Below, piece after piece: positions 53,553-63,495 of a DNA stretch of 64,000 bases. Where the stretch lies: contig DDFC01000036.1 in assembly GCA_002336895.1 (NCBI GenBank), positions 166,306-230,305 of the forward strand, in the 5' to 3' direction. The notes under the pieces are model-generated. The model searched no databases and was not told the origin of the DNA. It saw nothing but the letters and a program-made list of their open reading frames with translations. The stretch is from Verrucomicrobiaceae bacterium UBA1938 (lineage in GTDB: Bacteria > Verrucomicrobiota > Verrucomicrobiia > Verrucomicrobiales > Verrucomicrobiaceae). The translations under genes and the position numbers were made by a program. The number at the start of each line of letters is the position of its first letter. Within the stretch, counting starts at the first letter, position 1.

Positions 53553-56500
53553 ATGCTCACGCACCTCATCACCCTCGCCATGCGGCAACGGTCAGCAGTG
53601 TTGCTCGCCATGCTGCTCCTCATCGGGATCGGTTCATGGTCGGCCATCAACCTGCCGATTGATGCCGTGCCAGACATCACGAATCCGCAGGTGCAGATCA
53701 ATACCGCTGTCTCCGCGCTTGCGCCGGAGGAGATCGAAAAGCTCATCACCTTTCCTATCGAGATGGAAATGGCCGGCCTGCCGGGCATGGTAGAACTGCG
53801 CTCACTGTCCAAATTTGGACTTTCACAGGTCACGATGATTTTCCACGATGATGTGGACATCTACCGTACACGTCAGCTCGTCACCGAACGGCTGCAAGGC
53901 GTGCTCGATGAACTGCCTCCTGGTCTCGCGCCGAAGCTCGCCCCAGTCGCAACAGGCCTTGGCGAAATCTTTTATTACAGCCTCGACTACACTGAAGAGG
54001 CGAAGACCCGTCCTGCCACACGGGAGGAACAGCTCATGGCCCTGGCACAAATTCAAGAGTATCAGGTGAAGCCCTTGCTGCGCGGCACACCTGGCGTCGC
54101 CGAGGTGAACACCAGTGGCGGCTATCGCAAGCAGATCGTCATCCAGCCTGATCCCACCCGCCTTGCCGCACGCGGTCTTTCGCTTGCCACGCTTGCCGAG
54201 ATCGTGCAGCAGCACACACGCAATGCCGGTGGTGGCTACGTCGAGATCGGCGGCGAGCAGTTGATCGTCCGAGCCGCCAGCCGGGTGAACGAGATCGAGC
54301 AGATTCTTGCCATCCCCTTAAAATTTGCCGGAGGTGTGAGCCCCATCCTGCTGAGTGAAGTTGCCACTGTGAGTATCGGTTCGGCCTTTCGCACCGGCGC
54401 AGCCACCGATGATGGTCGCGAAGCGCTTGTGGGTGCCACCATCATGCTTGCCGGTGAAAACTCCCGTCTCGTGGCCCAGGCAGTGCGTGCCCGCCTTTCC
54501 GAAATCCAGGAAAAGCTGCCTCAGGGCGTCGTCATCCGCACCTTGTATGATCGCAGTGATCTCGTTAGCCGCACCATCGGCACCGTTGAGAAAAATCTGG
54601 TCGAAGGGGCCGTGCTCGTCGTCGTGGTGCTTTTTGCACTGCTCGGCAACTTTCGCGCCGCCTTCATCGTCGCGCTCGTCATCCCCCTGTCCATGCTTGT
54701 GGCGATGACGGGCATGGTTCACTGGCGAATCAGCGGGAATTTGATGAGCCTTGGTGCCATTGATTTCGGCCTCATCATTGATGGCGCGGTCGTCATGGTG
54801 GAAAACATCGTGCGTCATCTCGGCGAAAGACAGCATGCGCTGGGACGCAGGCTCACTGTCAGTGAGCGCACCGAAGAGGTGCTCAAGTCTGCCAAGGAAG
54901 TAGCCAATCCGATGTTTTTTGGTGTGCTTATCATCACGGTTGTCTATGTGCCCATCCTCGCCTTGCAGGGCATTGAGGGGAAAATGTTCAAGCCTATGGC
55001 GCTGGTGGTCATGCTCGCGCTCGGGGGTTCGCTCGCTCTTGCTGTCACCCTGATGCCTGTGTTGTGCTCCTTTCTGCTCGGCGGCAAGATCCAGGAGAAA
55101 GACAACTGGCTCGTGACTCTCACGAAGAGCCTCTATACCCCGTTGCTGCGCTTTGGCCTGCGTTTCCGTCTGCTCATCGTGCTGCCCATGCTCCTGTTGT
55201 TTGGCTCCTCGCTGTGGGTGCTCTCACGGCTCGGCTCCGAGTTCATTCCGCAGCTTGATGAGGGCGACTTCTCCTTTCAGCTCATTCGCAGCAGCAGTGC
55301 CGGGATTACTGCTTCCATCGACCTGCAAAAGCAGAGCGAAGCCCTCATCCGGCGCGACTTCCCCGAGGTAAAGGAAATGTTTTCACGCATCGGCACTGCG
55401 GAGATTGCCACCGACCCGATGAATCCTAATGTCGCCGACACCTACCTGATGCTCAAACCACGCGAACAGTGGCGCAAGGAAGATGGAAGACCCATAGGTA
55501 AGGAAAAGCTAGGCGAACTCATGCGCAAGGCATTGCTCAGTCAGGTGCCAGGCCAGAATGTGCTCGTCACCCAGCCCATCCAGATGCGCTTCAACGAGAT
55601 CATGGCCGGAGCACGTGCCGACCTCGTATGCAAAATTTTCGGCGACAGCTATGACGAGCTGGAGCGCATCGCCGGAGAGGTTCGTGCCGCGATCACCGCC
55701 GTTCGCGGTGGTGGTGAGACGGAGTTCGACAGCATTGGGAAGAATCCCATGATTGAAATTCAGCCCGACCGTGCTGCGCTGCGCAAATACAACGTCCACA
55801 CCGAAGAATTGAACCGCATGGTCGAAACCGCGCTGGCTGGTGATGAGGTTGGCCTCGTTATCGACGGAAACAAACGCAGTCCCATCGTTGTGCGTCTTGC
55901 CGAGGATCGACGTAGCGATCTAGAAGCGCTCAAGCGTCTCGCCGTGCCCACCGATGGCGGCGGCATGCTGGCGCTCGGCCAGATCGCCAAGATCGTTCTT
56001 GTACCTCAGCCCGTGCAGATTGCCCGCGAGAAAACCCAGCGCCGCGTCAGCATCCTTATCAACGTGCGTGGCCGTGATACCTCAGGCTTCGTCGCGGAAG
56101 CCACGCAGGCCATCCGCGAGAAAGTGAAGTTCCCTGACGGCTATTACTTTGAATTTGGCGGTCAGTTTAAAAACCTTCAGGAAGCCAAAGCGCGACTCAC
56201 CATTGTGGTCCCGCTTGCGCTTGGCACCATTTTTGTGCTCATCTTCCTCAGCTTCGGCTCATTCCGGCAGGCCATGCTCATCTTTATGTGTGTGCCTCTG
56301 GCGGTCACGGGCGGCATCTTCGCCCTACACCTGCGGGGCATGCCGTTTACCATCAGTGCTGCGGTTGGCTTCATCGCTTTGAGCGGGATTGCCGTCTTGA
56401 ATGGCATCATGCTTATCAGCTACATCAACCAGCTCCGCAGTGAGGGCCGCGAACTGCGGGATGCCGTTGTCGAAGGCACGCTCACCCGGCTTCGCCCCAA

Positions 56501-56699
56501 GCTCATGACCGCGCTCGTCGCCAGCCTCGGTTTTGTCCCGATGGCGCTCGCCGACGGTGCTGGAGCGGAAGTCCAGCGCCCCATCGCCACCGTCGTCATC
56601 GGCGGCATCGTCACCTCCACTTTCCTCACCCTGCTCGTCGTGCCCGTGCTCTACGACTGGATCGAACGGAAAACCAAACCCACAACAAACACACCATGA
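53553..56699 (+). CDS. czcA: Heavy-metal RND efflux pump, CzcA type, module 1
   Basis: 1048 residues from ATG 53553, 12 membrane helices with two large periplasmic loops. The helix-4 motif DFGLIIDGAVVMVEN (~residue 404) matches the HME1 consensus of CzcA-type divalent-cation pumps (Zn, Co, Cd, Ni) and differs from the CusA pattern. Works as a trimer driven by proton influx with adaptor and TolC partners. Stop overlaps the next gene by four bases (ATGA). Confidence 0.92.
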   Translation: MLTHLITLAMRQRSAVLLAMLLLIGIGSWSAINLPIDAVPDITNPQVQINTAVSALAPEEIEKLITFPIEMEMAGLPGMVELRSLSKFGLSQVTMIFHDDVDIYRTRQLVTERLQGVLDELPPGLAPKLAPVATGLGEIFYYSLDYTEEAKTRPATREEQLMALAQIQEYQVKPLLRGTPGVAEVNTSGGYRKQIVIQPDPTRLAARGLSLATLAEIVQQHTRNAGGGYVEIGGEQLIVRAASRVNEIEQILAIPLKFAGGVSPILLSEVATVSIGSAFRTGAATDDGREALVGATIMLAGENSRLVAQAVRARLSEIQEKLPQGVVIRTLYDRSDLVSRTIGTVEKNLVEGAVLVVVVLFALLGNFRAAFIVALVIPLSMLVAMTGMVHWRISGNLMSLGAIDFGLIIDGAVVMVENIVRHLGERQHALGRRLTVSERTEEVLKSAKEVANPMFFGVLIITVVYVPILALQGIEGKMFKPMALVVMLALGGSLALAVTLMPVLCSFLLGGKIQEKDNWLVTLTKSLYTPLLRFGLRFRLLIVLPMLLLFGSSLWVLSRLGSEFIPQLDEGDFSFQLIRSSSAGITASIDLQKQSEALIRRDFPEVKEMFSRIGTAEIATDPMNPNVADTYLMLKPREQWRKEDGRPIGKEKLGELMRKALLSQVPGQNVLVTQPIQMRFNEIMAGARADLVCKIFGDSYDELERIAGEVRAAITAVRGGGETEFDSIGKNPMIEIQPDRAALRKYNVHTEELNRMVETALAGDEVGLVIDGNKRSPIVVRLAEDRRSDLEALKRLAVPTDGGGMLALGQIAKIVLVPQPVQIAREKTQRRVSILINVRGRDTSGFVAEATQAIREKVKFPDGYYFEFGGQFKNLQEAKARLTIVVPLALGTIFVLIFLSFGSFRQAMLIFMCVPLAVTGGIFALHLRGMPFTISAAVGFIALSGIAVLNGIMLISYINQLRSEGRELRDAVVEGTLTRLRPKLMTALVASLGFVPMALADGAGAEVQRPIATVVIGGIVTSTFLTLLVVPVLYDWIERKTKPTTNTP

Positions 56700-57130
56700 A
56701 AACACTTCTAAACCTCCTCATCATCGCCGCTCTCACCTCCACTTCCGCTTTTGCCGACCTCAAGGTCAAAGCCGGCCCGCGCAGAGGCCTGCTTATGGAT
56801 CTCGGAACATCGCAAGCTGAGTTCTTTGTCGAAAAAGACCGCAGTATCAGCTTCGCGCTTTATGACGCCGCGATGAAACCTCAGCCGGTCACCGGCGAAG
56901 TCATCACTGCCACGGCTGAAACGCCGGGCGGCAAGACGAAGATTGAATTCGAAAAGAAAGGTGACCTGCTCGTTTCCAAAACCCCGCTGCCGGAAGGTGT
57001 AGGCTATCAAGTCGTTGTCCAAGCCAAGGCCAGCCCTGAAGCCAAGCCCAAAAATTTCCGCATTAAACTCCAGCTCCATACCTGTGAAAAATGCGGCAAC
57101 CCCGAATATGCATGTACCTGCGATGAATGA
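56696..57130 (+). CDS. Small exported knuckle protein, module 1
   Basis: 144 residues: signal peptide (MKTLLNLLIIAALTSTSAFA), a beta-rich body (~25-125), and a C-terminal Cys cluster C-x2-C-x6-C-x-C (CEKCGNPEYACTC). It is paralogous to the last gene of module 2, with the same body and identical Cys spacing. Likely periplasmic metal binding; no named family. Translationally coupled to czcA. Confidence 0.8.
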   Translation: MKTLLNLLIIAALTSTSAFADLKVKAGPRRGLLMDLGTSQAEFFVEKDRSISFALYDAAMKPQPVTGEVITATAETPGGKTKIEFEKKGDLLVSKTPLPEGVGYQVVVQAKASPEAKPKNFRIKLQLHTCEKCGNPEYACTCDE

Positions 57131-57177
57131 CTTGGTGAACCGCCTGGAGGCTTGTCATGAGGCCAGAAGTCCAAAAA

Positions 57178-57197
57178 TTGACATTGAACAAATTCAA
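57178..57197 (+). promoter_or_regulatory. Second copy of the shared upstream element
   Basis: TTGACATTGAACAAATTC (57178-57195), with TTGAA (57184-57188) and TTCAA (57193-57197) as an inverted repeat over a CAAA centre. It precedes the head gene of module 2 by about 25 bases and resembles 50868-50886. Confidence 0.4.
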
Positions 57198-57221
57198 CTC
57201 CTCCCCCATCATACCTGAGCC

Positions 57222-57671
57222 ATGTCACTTCTCCGCAAGCGCATTCTCCCCATGCTGACCATTTTGGTCGTGGCATGTGCGCAGGTGTTTGGGATGCAGC
57301 ACGGGTTTGTGTGTGATCATCATGGAGCGAGGGTCGTAACGGATGCGGAGCACTGCCATCATGAGAAGGAAGCCGGAAAGACAGGCTTTGCTATATGCTC
57401 TGAGGACTCACACGAGGATGACAGTGAGCATGAGGACACAGAGCATCATGCTCCTTTGACTGTTGATTTGCTGGCCAGCGCCACAGGTTTGGCAACCGTT
57501 TCCATCCCGGCTTTTGTGGCCGTGCAAGTGGCAGAAAATCCAGGTCATGAGTGGGTGTTGATTCAGACTCTCGCGGTGAATGAAATGATGATCACCCCCC
57601 GCGACACCGGGGGTGAGAGTCCGCCACCTGCGGCATTGCAGGTGGCCCGCTGCATGGTGATTTTGGTTTGA
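57222..57671 (+). CDS. His/Cys-rich secreted head protein of efflux module 2
   Basis: 149 residues. Signal peptide, then FVCDHHGARVV, EHCHHEKE and an acidic His run (SHEDDSEHEDTEHHAP), all potential metal ligands. The C-terminal half is plain and ends with a hydrophobic strand. Same position and layout as the 51.0 kb protein though the sequences differ. CzcI-like by composition only. Confidence 0.7.
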   Translation: MSLLRKRILPMLTILVVACAQVFGMQHGFVCDHHGARVVTDAEHCHHEKEAGKTGFAICSEDSHEDDSEHEDTEHHAPLTVDLLASATGLATVSIPAFVAVQVAENPGHEWVLIQTLAVNEMMITPRDTGGESPPPAALQVARCMVILV

Positions 57672-57779
57672 GAGAAGTCTGCGCTGCCGTCCACGACTGA
57701 CGGCTGACGGCGCTCCGATTTTCTCTCCGTTGCTCAGGCATGGCATGTCCACGCCTACAAACTTTAAACCACTCTGTCT

Positions 57780-59030
57780 ATGTTTCGATCATCCTTTCTA
57801 TCTACGTCTTTAATTTTAGCTGTCGCCTCATCGGCATCGGCTCTTACCATCACACTTGCTGACATTGGTCCACGGGTTCATTCGTCGAATCCATCCCTCA
57901 AGGCTGCCCGCATCATCGTGGAGGAGGCACGCGGTCGCCAGCTTGGTTCAGGTCGTCTTTCCAATCCGACGCTGAGCATGGACTGGCGCACAGAGAGCAA
58001 AGTCGAGCCAGGCAGCGCATTGCTTGCCTTCGAGCAGGCGTTCCCCATCACGCGACGCCTAAGCCTCGAAAAAAAGCTAACCAGCCAGATCATCACCACT
58101 TCTGAACTGGAGGTGCGTGATGCGGAGCGCCGCATGATCGCAACAGCACAAAGCCTGGCTGTCCAACTGCTGGCACTGGATAAACAACGCGCATTGCGCC
58201 AACAGCAGATCGCCCTGGCAACCAAGCTTTCTGACTATGCGAAAGGCAGGGCCAAAGCAGGCGAAATTTCCGTCCTAGACGTGGCGCAGATCGGGTTGGA
58301 TGCGCAACGTCTGACGGTGGATTCACAGCGCATCGAAGCACTGCACACCAGCCTGTTGGGGGAGCTCAAGACTATGCTTGACTTGCCACCTGCGGATTCC
58401 CTGACCCTCTCTGGTGACTTGTCTGCCATCTCTTTGCCCGCCATCACAAACGTGTTAAACCAGCGCGCCGACTACCAGCTCGCGCAGACCAAGATGGCGG
58501 CGGCGCAAACGGATGCAGATCTTGCGAAAGCGAAACGGTTGCAAGACGTGACGCTGGGGTTCATCGGAGGCCCGGAGCAACAGTATGTTCAAGGCACCGG
58601 CGAACAGCGCACAGGCTTCATTGGCTTCCGCATCTCTCTTCCTCTTCCTTTCTGGAATCGAAATCAGGGAGAGATCGCGGAGAAAACCGCCGTAAAAAAA
58701 AGGGTGGCGCTGGAGCGGGATGCTCTGGGCAAAAGGATCATCAATGAAGCTGATACGGCACGCGGTGAAATGCTCATCAACGCCCGCCTTGCGAAGGAGA
58801 CGAAAGACACTCTCCTGCCCCTCGCTCTGCAACAAACCGCGCAGTTGGAGAAAGCTTACGAAAGCGGCCAGGCTGATTTGATGACCGTGCTCCGTGCGCG
58901 TGAACAACGCCTGCAATTGGAGGCCTCCTCTCTGGACGCTCTGAGGGATTTCCATCTGGCCCGCATCCGCTACGAGGCTGCCATCGGCAAACATGCGCCT
59001 GTGGTTCCCGCCATGTCTATCAATCACTAA
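57780..59030 (+). CDS. TolC-like outer membrane factor, module 2
   Basis: 416 residues. Signal peptide (FLSTSLILAVASSASA), HSSNPSLKAARIIVEEARG start of the first hairpin, FRISLPLPFWNRNQGEI at ~residue 285 (barrel border) and a second helical hairpin. Related to the module 1 factor in fold but clearly divergent, so the modules are not a recent exact duplication. Confidence 0.9.
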   Translation: MFRSSFLSTSLILAVASSASALTITLADIGPRVHSSNPSLKAARIIVEEARGRQLGSGRLSNPTLSMDWRTESKVEPGSALLAFEQAFPITRRLSLEKKLTSQIITTSELEVRDAERRMIATAQSLAVQLLALDKQRALRQQQIALATKLSDYAKGRAKAGEISVLDVAQIGLDAQRLTVDSQRIEALHTSLLGELKTMLDLPPADSLTLSGDLSAISLPAITNVLNQRADYQLAQTKMAAAQTDADLAKAKRLQDVTLGFIGGPEQQYVQGTGEQRTGFIGFRISLPLPFWNRNQGEIAEKTAVKKRVALERDALGKRIINEADTARGEMLINARLAKETKDTLLPLALQQTAQLEKAYESGQADLMTVLRAREQRLQLEASSLDALRDFHLARIRYEAAIGKHAPVVPAMSINH

Positions 59031-59055
59031 TTATATGCCCCAGTTCCGACTTTTC

Positions 59056-60237
59056 ATGAAAACACGTACTTTCAAATTCTTGTTCCTCGGCCTTGCCATG
59101 TCAGGCATGGCGTTCGCCGAAAGCGATCCAAAACGCGCCGCGAACACTGTGGTGCTGGATGAAACCGGTGTGAAAAACCTCCGCATCGAAACTGTTGAGG
59201 TCGAGGAAACCGATTTCGAGGCCACTATCTTCTCATTGGGCCGCATCGAAGCCATTCCGAGCAAGATTGCCGCCGTGAGCAGCCGCATTTCGGGACGCAT
59301 TGTGGAACTGAAGATCGCTCCTGGTGACATGGTGAAGAAAGATGACGAAGTGGGGAAGATCGAGAGCCGCCAGCCCGGTGATCCGCCTCCTGTCATACCG
59401 CTTAAAGCTCCACTCAGCGGCTTGGTGACGCGGGTCGATGCCCGCCTCGGCGATCCACTCGACCCGGAGAAGGCGCTGCTGGAAATCACTGATCTCAGCG
59501 AGGTCTATGCAGTAGCCCGTGTTCCCGAACATCAGGCCGGACGTATGAAATCTGGCACTGAGGCTCATATCAAAGTGGCCGCGCTGCCAAACGAAAAATT
59601 CAACGGTGAATTGCTGCGTTTTGGAACCAGTGCAGACAAGGAAAGTGGTACCATTGATGCCATCTTCCGCCTTACCAATCCCGGCGGACTGCTGCGGGCT
59701 GGTATGCGTGCGGAGTTCTCCATTGTGATGAGCAAGCGCAGCACTGTGGTTAGCGTACCTCGCGCTGCCTTGCAGGGCGAGTCCAGCAACCGCTTTGTCT
59801 ATGTGAAGGACTTCGATCTGCCGAATGCCTTTGTAAAAACCCAGGTGCAGGTTGGTGAGATCAATGACCGGTTTGTCGAAATCACCAAAGGCCTGCTTCC
59901 AGCGGATGAAGTCGTCACGCGTGGGGCCTATTCCCTGTCCTTTGCCGGAGCCAGCAGCGTCTCGCTCAAAGAAGCGTTGGATGCGGCACACGGACATGAG
60001 CATGCGGAAGACGGCTCTGAGCTGACACCGGAGAAGAAAGCCGAGATGGAGGCAAAGAAAGGCAGCGTAGCAGGCGGCCATGCACACGCGGAAGAAGGAG
60101 TGAGTTCCATGTGGATGTATGCCAGCCTCGCTCTTCTGGTTTTGCTGCTGCTATCTCTGTTCGTCAGAAAATCAGCAAGCCCCTCTGATGAGGATGAAGC
60201 TGCTGCACAGAAACCTATCAAAAAGGAGGCTCACTAG
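59056..60237 (+). CDS. RND periplasmic adaptor (HlyD/CusB-like) with His-rich, membrane-anchored C-terminus, module 2
   Basis: 393 residues from ATG 59056, which places a standard signal peptide (MKTRTFKFLFLGLAMSGMAFA) at the start. Lipoyl-type halves (GRIVELKIAPGDMVKKDDEVGKIES and the LSGLVTRVDARLGDP part) and beta-barrel region follow. After residue ~315 comes a His-rich stretch (AHGHEHAEDG, GGHAHAEEG), one membrane helix (MWMYASLALLVLLLLSLF) and a basic/acidic tail. The tail and anchor are unusual in this family. Ends two bases before the pump gene. Confidence 0.85.
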   Translation: MKTRTFKFLFLGLAMSGMAFAESDPKRAANTVVLDETGVKNLRIETVEVEETDFEATIFSLGRIEAIPSKIAAVSSRISGRIVELKIAPGDMVKKDDEVGKIESRQPGDPPPVIPLKAPLSGLVTRVDARLGDPLDPEKALLEITDLSEVYAVARVPEHQAGRMKSGTEAHIKVAALPNEKFNGELLRFGTSADKESGTIDAIFRLTNPGGLLRAGMRAEFSIVMSKRSTVVSVPRAALQGESSNRFVYVKDFDLPNAFVKTQVQVGEINDRFVEITKGLLPADEVVTRGAYSLSFAGASSVSLKEALDAAHGHEHAEDGSELTPEKKAEMEAKKGSVAGGHAHAEEGVSSMWMYASLALLVLLLLSLFVRKSASPSDEDEAAAQKPIKKEAH

Positions 60238-60239
60238 CC

Positions 60240-63200
60240 ATGCTCAACAAGCTGATTCACTGGTCGCTTGCGAACCGGGCGGTCATCATTGGAGTCTCGC
60301 TCATCCTCATGGTGATGGGCATACGCACGGCCACTGAGCTGCCTGTGGAGGTGCTGCCGGATCTGACAAAGCCAACGGTCATCATACTCACGGAAGCCCC
60401 TGGCCTTGCGCCGGAGGAGGTGGAAATGCGTGTTACACAGCCGATGGAGAGCGCGCTCATGGGCGTGGCGGGGCTCACTCGCCTCCGCTCAAACTCTGAC
60501 GTGTCGCTCTCGCTTGTCTACGCCGAGTTCGGCTGGGACACTGACATTTACAAAGCCCGCATGCTCGTGCAGGAGCGACTGCAAAGCGTGAGAGGTCAGT
60601 TGCCCTCAGGCGTGCAGCCCTTCATGACACCAGTGGCCTCTCTGATGGGAGAAATTTTGCTCGTCGGTGTACGCTCGACGACCAAGGAGGGCGAACCCGG
60701 CCACATCCCGCCGCGTGAAGTGCGTTCACTGACGGACTGGACCATCAAACGGCGTCTGCAAAGCATCTCCGGCATCGCCGAAATCCTCAACATGGGCGGC
60801 GGTGTGAAGCAAATTGAGATCCAGCCCGATCCTTACAAGATGCAGGCCAACGGCGTCAGCTATGACGAGTTGGAGCGTGCCGCCACCGAAGCGGCCAACA
60901 CGACCACAGGCGGCTTTCTCAATACAGGCTCCACCGAGATCATGGTCCGCAATCTGGCGATGACCGTGGAGCTGGACGACATCGCCCGCACGATTATCAA
61001 GAAAATTAACGACCGTCCTATCGCCATCGGGGATGTGGCAAACGTCGTCTGGGGCATCGAACCCATGCGCGGGGATGCCACCGTTAGCCAAGCGCCGGAG
61101 AAATCACCGACTTACGGCGTCATCATGTCCATCACCAAGGCTCCAGGGTTCGACACTCGAAAGCTCACGGAGCAAATCAAGGCAGCGCTAGAAGAGCTTC
61201 AAGGAACCTTTCCAAAAGGCGTTGAAACCACACTGCTGTTTCAGCAGAAAGACTTCATCGATCACGCCATCGGCAATCTTGCCGACGCCATTCGCGACGG
61301 AGCGATCATGGTCACCATCGTGCTGTTTCTGTTTCTGCTGAACTTTCGCACAACCTTCATCACGTTGATGGCGATGCCGCTGTCCTTTGGCATCACCCTG
61401 CTTGTCTTCAAATGGTTTGGCATTAGCGTGAACTCCATGACACTCGGCGGCCTCGCTGTTGCCATCGGCATGGTCGTGGATGATGCAATTGTGGATGTAG
61501 AGAATGTCTTCCGACGACTGCGGGAAAATGCCGCTCTGCCAAATCCACATCCACGACTGAAGGTGATCGCCAAAGCCTCGGGCGAAGTGCGAAACTCCAT
61601 CCTTTATGCTACAATCCTCATTATTCTAGTGTTCCTGCCGTTGCTTGGCTTGACCGGTGTGGAGGGCAAATTGTTCGCTCCTATTGCCATCGCCACCATC
61701 ATTTCGATGATCGCCTCTTTCATCGTTTCGCTCACTGCCATCCCGGTGCTGTGCTCGATGCTTCTGAACCCTGCCGCAGGCCATGCGCACAAGGACGGCT
61801 TCATCACCCGCAATATGAAGTGGCTGCTGGAGCACACGCTGTTGCGCTTCGCACTCAATCAGCCCCTTGTCGTCCTCACCATCGCAATGGTGCTTCTGAT
61901 CGGCGCATTCTCGCTGTATCCAAAAATGAACAAGGATTTCCTGCCCAAGTTTCAAGAGGAGACAGCGCTAGTAGCCGCCACCACCGCGCCTGGCACCTCG
62001 CTGGAGGAGATGAACAAAATCTCCGATGTCATCGAGCAGCAGATCCTAACCGTGCCGGAAGTTCGCAAAGTGGGCCGCCGTCTGGGCCGTGCAGAACGTG
62101 GAGATCACGTCGTTCCCGTATCCACTGCCGAGTTTGATGTGGATTTCCGCGAGATCGAAAATGAGAACCAAACCAAAGGTCGCAATCGCAAGGAGATTCT
62201 TGATGACATCAATAAGAAGATCAAAAGCGTCCCAGGTGTCTTTGCTGTTGTGAGCGGCCCGTTAGCTGATCGCATCGGCCACATGATGAGTGGCGTCTCT
62301 GCGCCCGTGGCAGTCAAGGTTTTCGGCCCTGATCTCGACAGACTACGCCAGCTAGGCATAGAAATTCAGACCATCGCCAAATCCATCCCCGGATTTCAAG
62401 ACTGCAAACTCGACCAGACCTCCTCCATCCCGCAGCTCCGGATCGAAGCGGATCGTGACCGCGCCAAAGCGTATGGCATCGCGCCTGGCAAACTCAATGA
62501 CCAGCTCTCCAGCCTCATCGGGGGCAAAACAGTTGCTGAACTGCGCGAAGGCCAGCGGCGTGTCAATCTTGTTATGCGGCTGCCGGTCGAGTGGCGTGAT
62601 TCACCAGACAAAATTGCTGAGCTGCCTATCGAGATGCAGGATGATGGCGATGGTCGGCATGTTCAGCGCATTCCCTTGTCACTGGTTGCCGATGTACGCG
62701 AGGCCAAGGGCCCGAACGTCATCTTCCGAGAGAACAGCCAGCGCCGCTTCGCTCTCGCCATCAAGCCCACCGTGCGAGATGTGTCGAACCTCGTCGTGAA
62801 ACTGCGGGAGGAAGTCACCGCCAAGGTGAAGCTGCCCGAAGGCTACTTCATCACCTTTGAGGGTGAGTTTCAGGCACAACAGGAAGCCACACAACGCATT
62901 GCGGTTTTCTCCTCCATTGTCTTTGTGGCTGTCTTCCTCATGCTCTACGGTTATTTCCGCAGTGCTTCGCTTGCTTTACAAGTGCTGGTGAACATCCCGC
63001 TGGCGCTCATGGGAGGCCTCGTCTTCACCTACTTTAAGCTGAACAACATCAGCATCGCGACGCTCGTCGGATTCATCGCTGTTGGTGGTGTGGCGGCGCG
63101 CAACGGCATCATGATGATTTCGCATTATCTCCACCTCATGACACATGAGGGCGAAGGGTTCACCCGCAAAATGATCGTGCGTGGCACGCTGGAGCGGTTG

Positions 63201-63428
63201 GTGCCTGTGCTGATGACGGCCCTCTCCGCTGGCATCGGCCTTATCCCGCTAGTCCTCGCGGCGGATCAGCCGGGCAAAGAGATTCTTCACCCCGTGGCCA
63301 TCGTCATCGTCGGCGGACTCATCTCTTCCACTTTTCTCGATATGGCGATAACTCCCGCGATGTTTTGGCTGATTGGCCGAAAGGCTGCCGCCAAGGCCAT
63401 CGAGAACGAAGCCCCTGCATCTCACTAA
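60240..63428 (+). CDS. Heavy-metal RND efflux pump, module 2
   Basis: 1062 residues, RND fold throughout. The helix-4 motif is AIGMVVDDAIVDVENV (~residue 410). It fits neither the CzcA (DFGxxxDGA) nor the CusA (IGAMVDAAIVMIEN) consensus exactly, so metal specificity is not set by motif. Conserved MQANGVSYDELERA and PEEVEMRVTQPMES regions match HME pumps. Separated from the adaptor gene by two bases. Confidence 0.9.
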   Translation: MLNKLIHWSLANRAVIIGVSLILMVMGIRTATELPVEVLPDLTKPTVIILTEAPGLAPEEVEMRVTQPMESALMGVAGLTRLRSNSDVSLSLVYAEFGWDTDIYKARMLVQERLQSVRGQLPSGVQPFMTPVASLMGEILLVGVRSTTKEGEPGHIPPREVRSLTDWTIKRRLQSISGIAEILNMGGGVKQIEIQPDPYKMQANGVSYDELERAATEAANTTTGGFLNTGSTEIMVRNLAMTVELDDIARTIIKKINDRPIAIGDVANVVWGIEPMRGDATVSQAPEKSPTYGVIMSITKAPGFDTRKLTEQIKAALEELQGTFPKGVETTLLFQQKDFIDHAIGNLADAIRDGAIMVTIVLFLFLLNFRTTFITLMAMPLSFGITLLVFKWFGISVNSMTLGGLAVAIGMVVDDAIVDVENVFRRLRENAALPNPHPRLKVIAKASGEVRNSILYATILIILVFLPLLGLTGVEGKLFAPIAIATIISMIASFIVSLTAIPVLCSMLLNPAAGHAHKDGFITRNMKWLLEHTLLRFALNQPLVVLTIAMVLLIGAFSLYPKMNKDFLPKFQEETALVAATTAPGTSLEEMNKISDVIEQQILTVPEVRKVGRRLGRAERGDHVVPVSTAEFDVDFREIENENQTKGRNRKEILDDINKKIKSVPGVFAVVSGPLADRIGHMMSGVSAPVAVKVFGPDLDRLRQLGIEIQTIAKSIPGFQDCKLDQTSSIPQLRIEADRDRAKAYGIAPGKLNDQLSSLIGGKTVAELREGQRRVNLVMRLPVEWRDSPDKIAELPIEMQDDGDGRHVQRIPLSLVADVREAKGPNVIFRENSQRRFALAIKPTVRDVSNLVVKLREEVTAKVKLPEGYFITFEGEFQAQQEATQRIAVFSSIVFVAVFLMLYGYFRSASLALQVLVNIPLALMGGLVFTYFKLNNISIATLVGFIAVGGVAARNGIMMISHYLHLMTHEGEGFTRKMIVRGTLERLVPVLMTALSAGIGLIPLVLAADQPGKEILHPVAIVIVGGLISSTFLDMAITPAMFWLIGRKAAAKAIENEAPASH

Positions 63429-63495
63429 TTTCCAACGCGACGGAGCCCCAAGCTTTCGACGCGAAGGCAAAACCAAACCAGAATACCAACATACC

